Below are positions 43,428-52,107 of a stretch of 64,000 nucleotides of DNA, piece by piece. Below the pieces are notes generated by a model that did not search any database, was not told the DNA's origin, and worked only from the letters and a program-made list of their open reading frames with translations. The stretch lies in the NCBI GenBank assembly GCA_003228095.2, contig QGNM01000001.1, forward strand, positions 57,494 through 121,493, read 5' to 3'. The first letter of the stretch is position 1. Every line of letters begins with the position of its first letter. The stretch is from Chloroflexota bacterium. GTDB lineage: Bacteria; Chloroflexota; Dehalococcoidia; Lucifugimonadales; UBA2962. The position numbers and the translations under genes were made by a program.

Positions 43428-44414
43428 TTAATTATTGTAGATGATTTCGGTGCCATTTGATTCTAAGGATATGGACGAGGTTGTGCAGTCAGATAAAGCA
43501 GATATTAATTTTTCCTGTTTATTTTCTGGAACAAAAAGCAACATGAATCCTGAACCTCCTGCCCCAAGAAGTTTACCGCCAATCGCACCAGATTCCATGG
43601 CACGATCATAGATATCATCCACCCGTTTGCTGGTAATATTACTTGCTAACTGTTTCTTCGCAAACCATGCCTGATTCAACAAATCCCCGAAATCATTGAT
43701 TGGTGAATCGCTTGATAAAATTTTGGTGCCTTGATCAACCATGTCTCTCAAGTTCCGAAGTGTACTTGAATTTGAATTCGCATTTTCTAACATCTGACCT
43801 GCTACTTCCGAGCCAATACGGCTTGCACCCGTGTAAACTAACAATAACTTCGATTGCAAACTCTCTACCTTGGCTTTGGAGATTTTAATAGGCTCAATTT
43901 CAAAGTCACTCCCACCCGTAAATTTGATTACATTAAATCCCCCGTATGAAACAGCGATTTGGTCTTGATAACCAACATTCTCTTTTAGCCAGCTATGTTC
44001 CAAGTCTATTGCCTTAATTGCCAAATCATAATTGGACGGCTTCTCACCCCTTAAATGCAATAAACAATTAATTAAACCTACAGAAAAAGATGAACTTGAG
44101 CCTATTCCAGCTCTGGCAGGAAGGTCTCCAACATGATGAATATTTAATCCTATCTTGTCTTCAAATTGTAGCATTCGCAACCCTTCTCTAACGGCTGGGT
44201 GTAGTATTTCTGAAATTGATGACACTGCCTCAACATGGGACCAAACAACGCTATGTTTTGTCTCAAACGCTGTATTGCGATAATCAGCCATAATGTAACA
44301 CGATTTGTCGATTGTAGTAGACAAAACCTGACCATCATTGTCTTTCAACCATAGAGGGTAATCAGTTCCCCCTCCAAAGAATGATATTCGATATGGTGTT
44401 TTACTTATTATCAT
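43428..44414 (-). CDS. hddA: GHMP kinase, HddA-like (heptose 7-phosphate kinase)
   Basis: A 328-residue sugar kinase. ISKTPYRISFFGGGTDYP opens the protein; LPARAGIGSSSSFSVGLINCL is the GHMP ATP loop, and KLLGAGGSGFMLLFV the third motif. The closest known type is D-glycero-D-manno-heptose 7-phosphate 1-kinase (HddA); fucokinase-type enzymes are an alternative. The HddC-like gene overlaps its start by 4 bp and a GmhA-like gene is in the same cluster, supporting a GDP-heptose pathway. Confidence 0.82.
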   Translation of the reverse strand: MIISKTPYRISFFGGGTDYPLWLKDNDGQVLSTTIDKSCYIMADYRNTAFETKHSVVWSHVEAVSSISEILHPAVREGLRMLQFEDKIGLNIHHVGDLPARAGIGSSSSFSVGLINCLLHLRGEKPSNYDLAIKAIDLEHSWLKENVGYQDQIAVSYGGFNVIKFTGGSDFEIEPIKISKAKVESLQSKLLLVYTGASRIGSEVAGQMLENANSNSSTLRNLRDMVDQGTKILSSDSPINDFGDLLNQAWFAKKQLASNITSKRVDDIYDRAMESGAIGGKLLGAGGSGFMLLFVPENKQEKLISALSDCTTSSISLESNGTEIIYNN

Positions 44415-45133
44415 AATTTAACATCAGAGAAAAATTGCTCAGCTGCAGAGAATGAATCAGGGGTTCCAATATCGAGGAACTTACTGTCAGATATGTATGC
44501 ATAATATTGATCCCCTATAAGCTTAGGAAAGATATCTCTTTCGAGTGATATCTTTGTTCCCGCTTCGATTCTACTCAATATCGATCGATCTATAACATAC
44601 ATTCCCGCATTCACTAAACTCTCTTCTTTATTATTTGTTGACTTTTCTTGGAAAGATTTAACCAACCCTGTTGAATCTACTAAAACTGATCCGTACCGGC
44701 TGCTATCTCCAACTCTAACAACTAACATTGTTAGGGAAGAGTTAGATTGAACATGAAATTGTAATAAATCTGATGGGTTTATATCGGTATATGAATCTCC
44801 ATTTATAACCAAAAAATGGTCTGATTGAGATTGTGAGCACGCCAATTTTAATGCCCCTCCCGTACCCAACGGCTCAGGTTCAGTTACTTTTATGATTTCG
44901 ATATTTGATTTATCAATATTATCGACGTATTCAACAACTTTTTCAGAAAGATGGCCAAGAGACAATATAGCTCTATTTAAACCTGCCCGCACTAACTGAC
45001 TAATTAATATGTCAAGTAGAGTTCGATCTCCAATAGGAGTGAGAACTTTGGGAAGATCTGGTTGAATAGGCTTTAATCTGGTTCCCAAACCTCCACATAG
45101 TATTATCGCATCAGGCCTTTTATATGCGCCCAT
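44411..45133 (-). CDS. hddC: Sugar 1-phosphate nucleotidyltransferase, HddC-like
   Basis: A 240-residue NTP transferase that activates a sugar 1-phosphate. IILCGGLGTRLKPIQPDLPKVLTPIG is the nucleotide-binding signature, and VINGDSYTDI the metal-binding strand. Directly linked to HddA (4 bp overlap) and to a GDP-sugar 4,6-dehydratase (14 bp overlap), it should make GDP-D-glycero-alpha-D-manno-heptose. The nucleotide (GDP rather than CDP or dTDP) is inferred from this context. Confidence 0.82.
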   Translation of the reverse strand: MGAYKRPDAIILCGGLGTRLKPIQPDLPKVLTPIGDRTLLDILISQLVRAGLNRAILSLGHLSEKVVEYVDNIDKSNIEIIKVTEPEPLGTGGALKLACSQSQSDHFLVINGDSYTDINPSDLLQFHVQSNSSLTMLVVRVGDSSRYGSVLVDSTGLVKSFQEKSTNNKEESLVNAGMYVIDRSILSRIEAGTKISLERDIFPKLIGDQYYAYISDSKFLDIGTPDSFSAAEQFFSDVKL

Positions 45134-46097
45134 GCTTCACTTCTAGACGCCAGTATTCCAGCATATCGTTTAATGTTTGTTCATATGAGATGGATGGCTC
45201 CCATCCAGTAATCTTTTCAAATTTTGAGCAGTCAGGAATTTGCAAGGTTACATCAACAGGCCTTATTAATTTTGGGTCTGTCTCTACTTTTATCTCATCC
45301 TTAACCGAACTCATGCTCAATAATAAATCAAGCATATCCTTAATTGTCATAGTCCTATTGCCACCAATGTTATACACCTCCCCTGGAGCACACTTACTAA
45401 CTAGCAACCAGTAAGCTTTCACGGTATCTCTTACATCACAAAAAGTTCTGACCGAGTCCAGATTGCCCGTTTTTAAAACTGGCTTCTGTTTGCCTTGTTC
45501 AATTTTTGCCAGTTGCAAGGCAAAAAATGAGTCTACAAAAACCTCACCTCGTCTAGGTCCACTATGTGTGAACATGCGACTTCTAATTGTTTTTAATTTA
45601 TACGCTTGGTAATACATGTAAGCCAACATGTCCTCTCCGACTTTACTCACCGCATAAGGACTGACAGGGTTCAATTGAGTGGATTCATTGATAGGTAACT
45701 GTGATTTATCTACTTGGCCATAGACTTCTGACGAACTACACACATGTATTACAGGATCAATTTTGGTAATTCTAATAGCTTCTAAAAGATTAGATGTACC
45801 TACAACATTGGTATTGATTGTATCCGCAGGAGCAGTATAGCTGCTACTAACAAATGATTGGGCAGCAAGATGAAAAACTATTTCTGGTTTGACTTGGCTC
45901 ATTATTGTAATTAATGAGGACAAATCGTTTAAATCACCATCATATAAAGTTATTTTTTGTTCGATGGCGGAAATGTTATTTCGGGGACTTCTCCATCGCT
46001 TAATCCCATACACTTCATTTCCAGGATGCTCGTTTAAAATATATTCGGCTAAGTGACTTCCCACAAAACCGGTTATACCAGTTATTAATATTCTCAA
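45120..46097 (-). CDS. GDP-sugar 4,6-dehydratase, possibly acting on GDP-heptose
   Basis: A 325-residue extended SDR of the GDP-mannose 4,6-dehydratase group. ILITGITGFVGSHLAEYIL, FHLAAQSFVSSSY, CSSSEVYG, the catalytic YAVSK and THSGPRRGEVF match. It is distinct from the longer, canonical Gmd at 60013-61083. Placed between HddC-like and 3,5-epimerase genes, it parallels the Campylobacter DdahA/MlghA enzymes that dehydrate GDP-manno-heptose. GDP-mannose or an rmd-like role cannot be excluded. Confidence 0.82.
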   Translation of the reverse strand: MRILITGITGFVGSHLAEYILNEHPGNEVYGIKRWRSPRNNISAIEQKITLYDGDLNDLSSLITIMSQVKPEIVFHLAAQSFVSSSYTAPADTINTNVVGTSNLLEAIRITKIDPVIHVCSSSEVYGQVDKSQLPINESTQLNPVSPYAVSKVGEDMLAYMYYQAYKLKTIRSRMFTHSGPRRGEVFVDSFFALQLAKIEQGKQKPVLKTGNLDSVRTFCDVRDTVKAYWLLVSKCAPGEVYNIGGNRTMTIKDMLDLLLSMSSVKDEIKVETDPKLIRPVDVTLQIPDCSKFEKITGWEPSISYEQTLNDMLEYWRLEVKHGRI

Positions 46098-46640
46098 TTA
46101 TTCGCCTCCGCTGTCACGAATTGACAAAATTGGATTGTTTATTGGCCAGCTAATATTTAATTCAGGATCATTCCAAAGGTACGTAAATTGCGATTCACGA
46201 TCATAATACGTTGACTGCTTATAATGGAAAATAGCTCTCTCGCTTAAAACCAGGTGTCCATTTCCGAACCCTGGTGGAATTAACACTTGTTCTCTGTTGA
46301 CATCCGAAAGCTCAAAAGATTCCCATTGCCTAAATTGTTTGGAATCTTTTTTACAATCAACAACTACCAAGTAAAATCGTCCGAAGAGACATGAAACTAA
46401 TTTCCATGTTTTTGAATCCCCATGAATACCTCTTAAAACATTTTTCTTCGATGTAGATATGTCATCTTGTTTGAAATCGACCAATATCCCTGTACTTTTA
46501 TATATTTCTTCGTTATACAACTCGATATAACTACCCCTAAAATCTTCAAATACAGTAGCCGGCTTAATTAGCAAAACTCCTGGTAACTTCGTTTTGGATA
46601 TAGTTAATTCTATTTGATTATGAGATTTTTCCGAATCCAT
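46098..46640 (-). CDS. RmlC-family sugar 3,5-epimerase
   Basis: A 180-residue cupin of the dTDP-4-dehydrorhamnose 3,5-epimerase family. VFEDFRGSYIELYNEEIYK opens the fold, FKQDDISTSKKNVLRGIHGD carries the catalytic His region, and LIPPGFGNGHLVLSERA follows. No rmlA, rmlB or rmlD is in the window, so dTDP-rhamnose is unlikely. It starts immediately before the GDP-sugar dehydratase stop-start junction and fits a DdahB/MlghB-like epimerase for GDP-6-deoxy-4-keto-heptose. Confidence 0.82.
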   Translation of the reverse strand: MDSEKSHNQIELTISKTKLPGVLLIKPATVFEDFRGSYIELYNEEIYKSTGILVDFKQDDISTSKKNVLRGIHGDSKTWKLVSCLFGRFYLVVVDCKKDSKQFRQWESFELSDVNREQVLIPPGFGNGHLVLSERAIFHYKQSTYYDRESQFTYLWNDPELNISWPINNPILSIRDSGGE

Positions 46641-47704
46641 TAAAACGGTCCTTTAAATTCATCTATTTCCGGTGATTCTTGTACATCTGGCTCCCAATCG
46701 GTTTTCTTCCCCATAATTAAGTCATAGGCATTTTTGGCTATTCTTCGACTGTCAGGATAATACAGATCTTCTAAAATTTTAGAGGTCGGACTAGTTACGA
46801 ACTCAAAACCCATGCGCTTCATTTTGACTTTGTCTTGCCTTTGAACATTTTCAATTACTAAAGACATTATTTCAGCACTCGCTCCGCATGGAGTCCAGCC
46901 ATTATCAACTATCAGTAAATTGCCAGTCTTTTCAACAGATTCACATATTGTCTGTACATCAATAGGGCTTAAAGATATTGGATCAATCACTTCTGCAGAA
47001 ATCGATGCTGCCGCAAGGCTTTTGGCTGCTCTGATACATTCAACCATTGCATGAGATATGCCAACGATAGTTATATCTCCACCAGTTCGTAATACTCTCG
47101 CTTTCCCAAAAGGAACTTCATACAAGTTTTCTGGCACTTGTCCTTTATAGTTATGAAGCATTCTGTGCTCAACAAATATAACTGGATTATCATCTCTGAC
47201 ACTTGCTACCAGAGCGCCCTTTGCATCATGCGGCGTTGTTGGTGCAATGACTTTTAAACCAGGAATATGCATGAAAAATGAATGTAGGGCCTGTGAGTGT
47301 TGAGCACCTTGCCCCCAACTTCGTCCAATAATTGACCTTACAACCATCGGGACTTTAACAGCTCCACCGTACATATAATGACTTTTTGCAGCCACGTTAA
47401 TCAATTGATTCATTGCAAGCAGCATAAAATCCATTCGCTCATGCACCACAATTGGTCTCATTCCGGCCATAGATGATCCACTTGCTATGCCCGTAATGGC
47501 ATCTTCAGCCAGAGGCATGTTTACGACCCGGTCTTGCCCAAATTCACTGGACAAGTTGCTAGTAGTTCCATATATACCTCGTGGGTCATCGACACCTATC
47601 CCTAATACAAATACAGAATCATCCTGTGCCATTAACTGCCTGGTAGCTTCGTTGATAGCTGAGGCATAAGTTATGGATCTATCTCTTCTGTTAGATTTAG
47701 GCAT
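46640..47704 (-). CDS. E1 beta-type thiamine-diphosphate enzyme subunit
   Basis: Resembles the beta subunit of pyruvate/acetoin dehydrogenase E1 (transketolase C-terminal half). RSITYASAINEATRQLMAQDDSVFVLGIGV, ERMDFMLLAMNQLINVAAKSHYM and GRSWGQGAQHSQALH fit. ATG at 47704 is chosen: it overlaps the alpha-subunit gene by 8 bp and places the conserved ITYASAINEA near the N-terminus; the longer frame from 47770 adds an unlikely 22-residue head. No E2 or E3 gene is present, so it may perform a carboligation or decarboxylation on a sugar intermediate instead of making acyl-CoA. Confidence 0.85.
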   Translation of the reverse strand: MPKSNRRDRSITYASAINEATRQLMAQDDSVFVLGIGVDDPRGIYGTTSNLSSEFGQDRVVNMPLAEDAITGIASGSSMAGMRPIVVHERMDFMLLAMNQLINVAAKSHYMYGGAVKVPMVVRSIIGRSWGQGAQHSQALHSFFMHIPGLKVIAPTTPHDAKGALVASVRDDNPVIFVEHRMLHNYKGQVPENLYEVPFGKARVLRTGGDITIVGISHAMVECIRAAKSLAAASISAEVIDPISLSPIDVQTICESVEKTGNLLIVDNGWTPCGASAEIMSLVIENVQRQDKVKMKRMGFEFVTSPTSKILEDLYYPDSRRIAKNAYDLIMGKKTDWEPDVQESPEIDEFKGPF

Positions 47705-48650
47705 ATACATCCTGGTAAAGCGTGTCATTTGATGGAAACGAGCTTTTATCTGCAAAATCGATTGCTTCATTTAACTCCAAATCAACTTCTTTAGAAACAC
47801 CTTCCTTAAAATCATAAGATACTAATTTAGAAAGTTGTTCTAATGGATCATTTATTTCAGCAGATCGGGTTTTGATGTCATCTCTTTCATTTGGACCGAC
47901 ATGTTCTCTATATCTCTCGGTCATACATTCGAAGAATATTGGTCCTTCACCTTTTTCGACAATTTGATTCCTGGCCCAGTTAATTTTTTCATATATTGCC
48001 TGAGCATCGTTTTGATCGATCTTCTCGGAGTGCATGCCATATACTGAAGCTCGTTCAGTAATATTAGAACTAGACTGGCGTTCACTCTGGTGGCTTAAAA
48101 CAGCATATTGATTATTCTCACACACAAAAATCATTGGAAGCTTCTTTAAGGCAGCGAAATTCAATGTTTCATGGAACACCCCTTCCTCAGTAGCGCCATC
48201 GCCAAAAAAGCTCACAACGATGTTCTTCTGCTTCCGTAGCTTGAATGCATATGCGTATCCAGCGGCCTGTGGAATAGTAGTAGCTACAACAGCAGACATG
48301 CCCATAACACCCCTGGAGGTATCAATTAAATGCATCGATCCACCTTTTCCGCCTGCTACTCCAGTAGACTTACCATATAATTCAGCCATCATTCCCTTCA
48401 AATCGCCTCCTTTAGCTAAATATAGCGAATGCCCCCTATAGGTTCCGAATACAATATCTGTTTCAACCAATGCAGCGCATGCACCTACAGTTACCGCTTC
48501 TTGACCAATAGACAAATGAACTGGACTCTTAATTTGATCAGTTGGATATATCAGAGCTATTTTTTCTTCAATAGTACGAATTCTATAAATGCTTTTATAT
48601 AAATTATTAATCAACTCGATACTATTCAAATTTATGTTTTTGTTTTTCAA
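47697..48650 (-). CDS. E1 alpha-type thiamine-diphosphate enzyme subunit
   Basis: A 317-residue homologue of pyruvate/branched-chain/acetoin dehydrogenase E1 alpha. The ThDP motif is complete: GDG at 150-152 and NN at 179-180, with GMSAVVATTIPQAAG before it. GPIFFECMTERYREHVGPNE follows. It is coupled to the beta-subunit gene (8 bp overlap), so the pair should form an alpha2beta2 enzyme. It lies inside the polysaccharide operon beside deoxyheptose genes, an unusual place for a central-metabolism complex. Confidence 0.86.
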   Translation of the reverse strand: MKNKNINLNSIELINNLYKSIYRIRTIEEKIALIYPTDQIKSPVHLSIGQEAVTVGACAALVETDIVFGTYRGHSLYLAKGGDLKGMMAELYGKSTGVAGGKGGSMHLIDTSRGVMGMSAVVATTIPQAAGYAYAFKLRKQKNIVVSFFGDGATEEGVFHETLNFAALKKLPMIFVCENNQYAVLSHQSERQSSSNITERASVYGMHSEKIDQNDAQAIYEKINWARNQIVEKGEGPIFFECMTERYREHVGPNERDDIKTRSAEINDPLEQLSKLVSYDFKEGVSKEVDLELNEAIDFADKSSFPSNDTLYQDVYA

Positions 48651-48682
48651 TTAAGTAATACCTTACATTCCAGCAAATGATG

Positions 48683-49879
48683 TCATGCAACATCAGCGAC
48701 AATTTTCTCTATAATTGCTTTAAGATGATCTACGTCGCTTTTATCATATTTGTTTAACGTCCCAACTTCGTTTGAAGAATTTCTAAGCTCTTGCATATTT
48801 ACAGGCTTTTTGACTTCAGCAAACTGATATCTTCGTTGCGCTCTTTTTATTAAAACGTCAGGGTAGTTATAAAGTTTGTACAATGCATACGACTTGACTC
48901 CCATCAACCCAGCTGTTGCCGAACTGGTAGAAGCTACTGAGTATGCAGCTTTAATCAAAGATCTATCTCTGGCAAAAAGCATCTCAGATGTCATCGGTTC
49001 GTTTAAAACCTCAAATCTGGATAATTCAAAATGTATCTTCTCCTCTCTTGGATGTGGTTTGTAATAGAGATCCACATCTTGATTCAAGTAAGAATCAGAA
49101 AGAACCGAAAGAATCTGATTTGTCGTTTCTATGTATGATTCCTCCGTTATTTCCTCAAACTGACTAGTTGGACCTAAAGCATGCCCTATAAACAAAATGT
49201 ACGGCTTTTTATTCTTTTTAGGTTTGATAAAACCATCCATGTTCGGATATTTAATTTGAATGAAATCTTTACGCATGGACCATTCATTAGAATACACAAT
49301 AAATCCGTCAAAATATTTACTTTCCTTATAAAATTTCTTACCAGAAATAATATAACCGTCCATATTAACCTTCACCATAGGCGCACCTAAAAGAGCATAA
49401 ATATTAGTTAAAAACCACATCAAACCCCAACTAGTGTATTTTTTATGAAGATCCCGAGCAATTCCCGCTCGAAATATTTGAACTCGTTTATTTTCTGATC
49501 GTATTTTCTTAAGAAGCATCCTTGAACTTAGAGAGGTTTCAGTTAAATCAGTAAATAGAAACATACTAGGTTCGTTAAACTTAATTCCGGATAATTGATC
49601 TAATAATTCACTGACATCTTCTACTCTTTTCCTAACATTATTAATCGCTAACGTGTTTAACCAATTACTAGTTTGAGCAGTTTCGCAATATTTCAGTTCA
49701 ATAACTTCGTCATAGCCACTCGTAAACTCTGAATGGTCAACTAAATTAAGATGAGGGTTATTCAACAAGATCAATTTTTGGTTTATATTAGGGAAATATA
49801 AACGTAAAAAATTACTCATTCCCTTAAACAAAGCAAGATGAGTGAAATGACCGCATACAAAGTAAGTAGTGAAATCCAT
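48683..49879 (-). CDS. Predicted nonulosonic acid (sialyl-like) transferase
   Basis: A 398-residue protein without an obvious family. Two motifs recall bacterial sialyl- and polysialyltransferases: an HP motif in LYYKPHPREE (274-279 region) and a serine pair in VASTSSATAGLMGV (around 319-320), separated by about 45 residues as in those enzymes. The second half also has a GT-B-like ILFIGHALGP strand. It lies just before SDR-aminotransferase-cytidylyltransferase genes for a NeuA/NeuB-type sugar, so a transferase for that CMP-sugar fits. Motif and context only; another GT-B role is possible. Confidence 0.55.
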   Translation of the reverse strand: MDFTTYFVCGHFTHLALFKGMSNFLRLYFPNINQKLILLNNPHLNLVDHSEFTSGYDEVIELKYCETAQTSNWLNTLAINNVRKRVEDVSELLDQLSGIKFNEPSMFLFTDLTETSLSSRMLLKKIRSENKRVQIFRAGIARDLHKKYTSWGLMWFLTNIYALLGAPMVKVNMDGYIISGKKFYKESKYFDGFIVYSNEWSMRKDFIQIKYPNMDGFIKPKKNKKPYILFIGHALGPTSQFEEITEESYIETTNQILSVLSDSYLNQDVDLYYKPHPREEKIHFELSRFEVLNEPMTSEMLFARDRSLIKAAYSVASTSSATAGLMGVKSYALYKLYNYPDVLIKRAQRRYQFAEVKKPVNMQELRNSSNEVGTLNKYDKSDVDHLKAIIEKIVADVA

Positions 49880-49939
49880 ATATTTATTTTCTATGTGCTG
49901 GGCAAACTTTAATTAAAACCATTACGACTAATTTGATAT

Positions 49940-50767
49940 CTACCAAACTGTCCTACCGCCATCAATTGTTAAACAAGATCCGGTCATATATCTAGAAGCT
50001 TCAGAACAGAGGAAAACTACCGCAGATTTATATTCACTGGGTTCAGCCATCCTTCCCATGGGAATCAAATTTGATAATTTGTTAACAAACTCTATGTCTT
50101 GATTATCATATATGCCACCAGGGCAAAGGGCATTTACTCTTATGCCCTGGTCTGCCCAATAAACTGAGAGATACTTAGTCAGCGCAACCAGCCCGGCCTT
50201 AACCACTGAGTAGCTGATTGGTTTCACTGGCTGCATGTCTTCTGATAAACCTTCAATACGATATATTCTTTGATCAGGCGCAATTAAAGCGAGATCTGAA
50301 GCTATATTTATAATTACGCCATTTTTATTTTCCTTCATATGATTACCAACTATTTGACTGCACAAGAAAGCTCCAGTTAAGCCAACCTCCAAATCCTTAT
50401 TCCAAGTGTCCACAGAAAAATCCTCGAATCTTGACCATTCTGTACTTTTGTCAGATTTATTACTTACAGTTGGATTCAAAGCTGCATTATTAATCAAAAC
50501 ATCTATTCTTTTATACATACTTGTTAATTTCTGTAACGCTCCAGTGATTGAATCCGTTGAAGTTACATCCAATTCAACAAAATCACCTTTGACACCAGTT
50601 TTATCGTGAATGTCCTCTAAAATTTCGACAGCGAATTCTAAATCAATATCTCCTATAACTGGTATTGCACCAAATTCAGCTACTGCTTCAGCATGAGCTC
50701 GCCCCATCAAACCTGAGCCACCTGTTATCAGTACTACTTTCCCAGTGATATCAAAATTGTTTCTCAA
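49940..50767 (-). CDS. Short-chain dehydrogenase in the nonulosonate module
   Basis: A 275-residue classical SDR. The cofactor loop is VLITGGSGLMGRAHAEAV with IGDIDLE after it (NAD-type acid). NNAALNP and the IRVNALCPGG motif are present; the catalytic pair is YSVVK (SYSVVKAGL). The general type resembles PtmA of Campylobacter flagellin glycosylation. The start overlaps the stop of the class III aminotransferase gene by 4 bp, so oxidation and amination of one sugar are likely to be linked. Confidence 0.83.
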   Translation of the reverse strand: MRNNFDITGKVVLITGGSGLMGRAHAEAVAEFGAIPVIGDIDLEFAVEILEDIHDKTGVKGDFVELDVTSTDSITGALQKLTSMYKRIDVLINNAALNPTVSNKSDKSTEWSRFEDFSVDTWNKDLEVGLTGAFLCSQIVGNHMKENKNGVIINIASDLALIAPDQRIYRIEGLSEDMQPVKPISYSVVKAGLVALTKYLSVYWADQGIRVNALCPGGIYDNQDIEFVNKLSNLIPMGRMAEPSEYKSAVVFLCSEASRYMTGSCLTIDGGRTVW

Positions 50768-52107
50768 TCTGTATTTCCTTTTTGCTGAATATAGGAATTA
50801 AAATCGGCTACTTTTCTAAACACTGGTTTCACTGGCTCTCCTTCGATAAAACTTCTTAATGAGACATTGCTATCTATGACTTTGCGAAGAGATTTAAGTG
50901 TTAAGTCGTAGGCATTCAGGGTAAATTCTATATCTTCCAATTTATGTGCCCAACTAAGCGAATGATAGGCCGTCCATAAAACTCCATGTCTTATCAACTC
51001 TTGCTGCATATATGACTTAAGCTCTAAAGTTTCAAACTTCCCTTTACCATCTATGGCTATTATTGATCGGCATGGGTATCCAATACACTCAACTAAGTCA
51101 GAAAGGCTGTATTGTTCCGCTAATTTATTAAACTCATTCTTTAAAATTGTTCCAATCTCATTTAAATGAGCTGGCACGTTTTCATCTCTGATTTTAGGAA
51201 TACATGTTTTAGCAGCGGCCAGGCCTAAACATTCTCCTCCATAAGTAAAAGAGAAAAATGTTTTCTCAAGGGCAAACATATAATCCTTTTTGCCTACAAT
51301 CGCAGATAGAGGAATACCATTAGATATTCCTTTAGCTAAAGCAGTAAGGTCTGGAGTTACCCCTGTGAGCTCCTGAGCCCCTCCCACAGCAAATCGAAAA
51401 CCTGTAATTACTTCATCAAAAATTAGTAGTGCTCCATTATGGTGAGCTAATTTTTTAACTTCTTCCAAAAAATTATTCTGAGGCTCAAGAACTGATAATG
51501 GTTCCATAATTACGCATGCAACTTCTCCTGGATTTTTATCAAATATTTGTTGCAAACTATCTAAGTCGTTATAGTTGAATGAATGAGCCAGGCCTTGATT
51601 AAACTCTGGAATACCACTATTTAAATCAGTATTTGCAATATACCAATCATGCCAACCATGGTAACCACAATAAGCTATGTGATCTCTACCAGTAACTGCC
51701 CTTGCTATGCGAACACCAACTGTAGTAACGTCAGCTCCATTTTTTCCAAACCTGGCTGCCTCTGCCGAAGGAACGTTTTCTATGAGCAATTCAGTTACAT
51801 CCACTTCAAGTTCATTCATCATACTGAAAGTTGAACCCAGCTCCAATTGATCCATTACAGCACGATTAACATCAGGATCAGCATAACCGAGAACCAATGG
51901 CTGATTTGCCATTATATAGTCCAGATATTGGTTGCCATCCACATCCCAAACTTTGCACCCTTTTCCTCTAGCTAAGTACTTTGGGGCAAACCCTTCAACA
52001 AACTGAGTAACACCTTTACTGAACGTTTGAGATCCGGCTGGGATTATGTCTTTAGCGCGTTCGTATATCTGATTTGACCGAACAATCTTTGGCTTATTAG
52101 GTCTCAT
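50764..52107 (-). CDS. Class III aminotransferase (glutamate-1-semialdehyde aminomutase-like)
   Basis: A 447-residue PLP enzyme of the GSAM/omega-aminotransferase group. Lys259 in LAKGISNGIPLSA should bind PLP; IFDEVITGFR (Asp231) and GYHGWHDWY are family motifs. A role in heme synthesis is unlikely because of its place between an SDR and a NeuA-type cytidylyltransferase, each overlapping by 4 bp. It probably aminates a sugar aldehyde or ketone in the nonulosonate pathway. Class III enzymes often act on terminal aldehydes, which would suggest amination of a chain end; this is inference. Confidence 0.84.
   Translation of the reverse strand: MRPNKPKIVRSNQIYERAKDIIPAGSQTFSKGVTQFVEGFAPKYLARGKGCKVWDVDGNQYLDYIMANQPLVLGYADPDVNRAVMDQLELGSTFSMMNELEVDVTELLIENVPSAEAARFGKNGADVTTVGVRIARAVTGRDHIAYCGYHGWHDWYIANTDLNSGIPEFNQGLAHSFNYNDLDSLQQIFDKNPGEVACVIMEPLSVLEPQNNFLEEVKKLAHHNGALLIFDEVITGFRFAVGGAQELTGVTPDLTALAKGISNGIPLSAIVGKKDYMFALEKTFFSFTYGGECLGLAAAKTCIPKIRDENVPAHLNEIGTILKNEFNKLAEQYSLSDLVECIGYPCRSIIAIDGKGKFETLELKSYMQQELIRHGVLWTAYHSLSWAHKLEDIEFTLNAYDLTLKSLRKVIDSNVSLRSFIEGEPVKPVFRKVADFNSYIQQKGNTD

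Noticed and set aside
46098..46640. dTDP-rhamnose pathway from the RmlC-family gene
   Set aside because: No rmlA, rmlB or rmlD partner is present; the direct neighbours are GDP-sugar enzymes.
47705..47770. Longer N-terminus of the E1 beta subunit
   Set aside because: The extra 22 residues overlap the alpha gene deeply and do not match the family; ATG 47704 gives an 8 bp overlap and the usual start.
50764..52107. Calling the class III aminotransferase HemL (heme synthesis)
   Set aside because: The fold is shared, but it is translationally coupled to a sugar SDR and to a NeuA-type gene, and no other heme gene is near.
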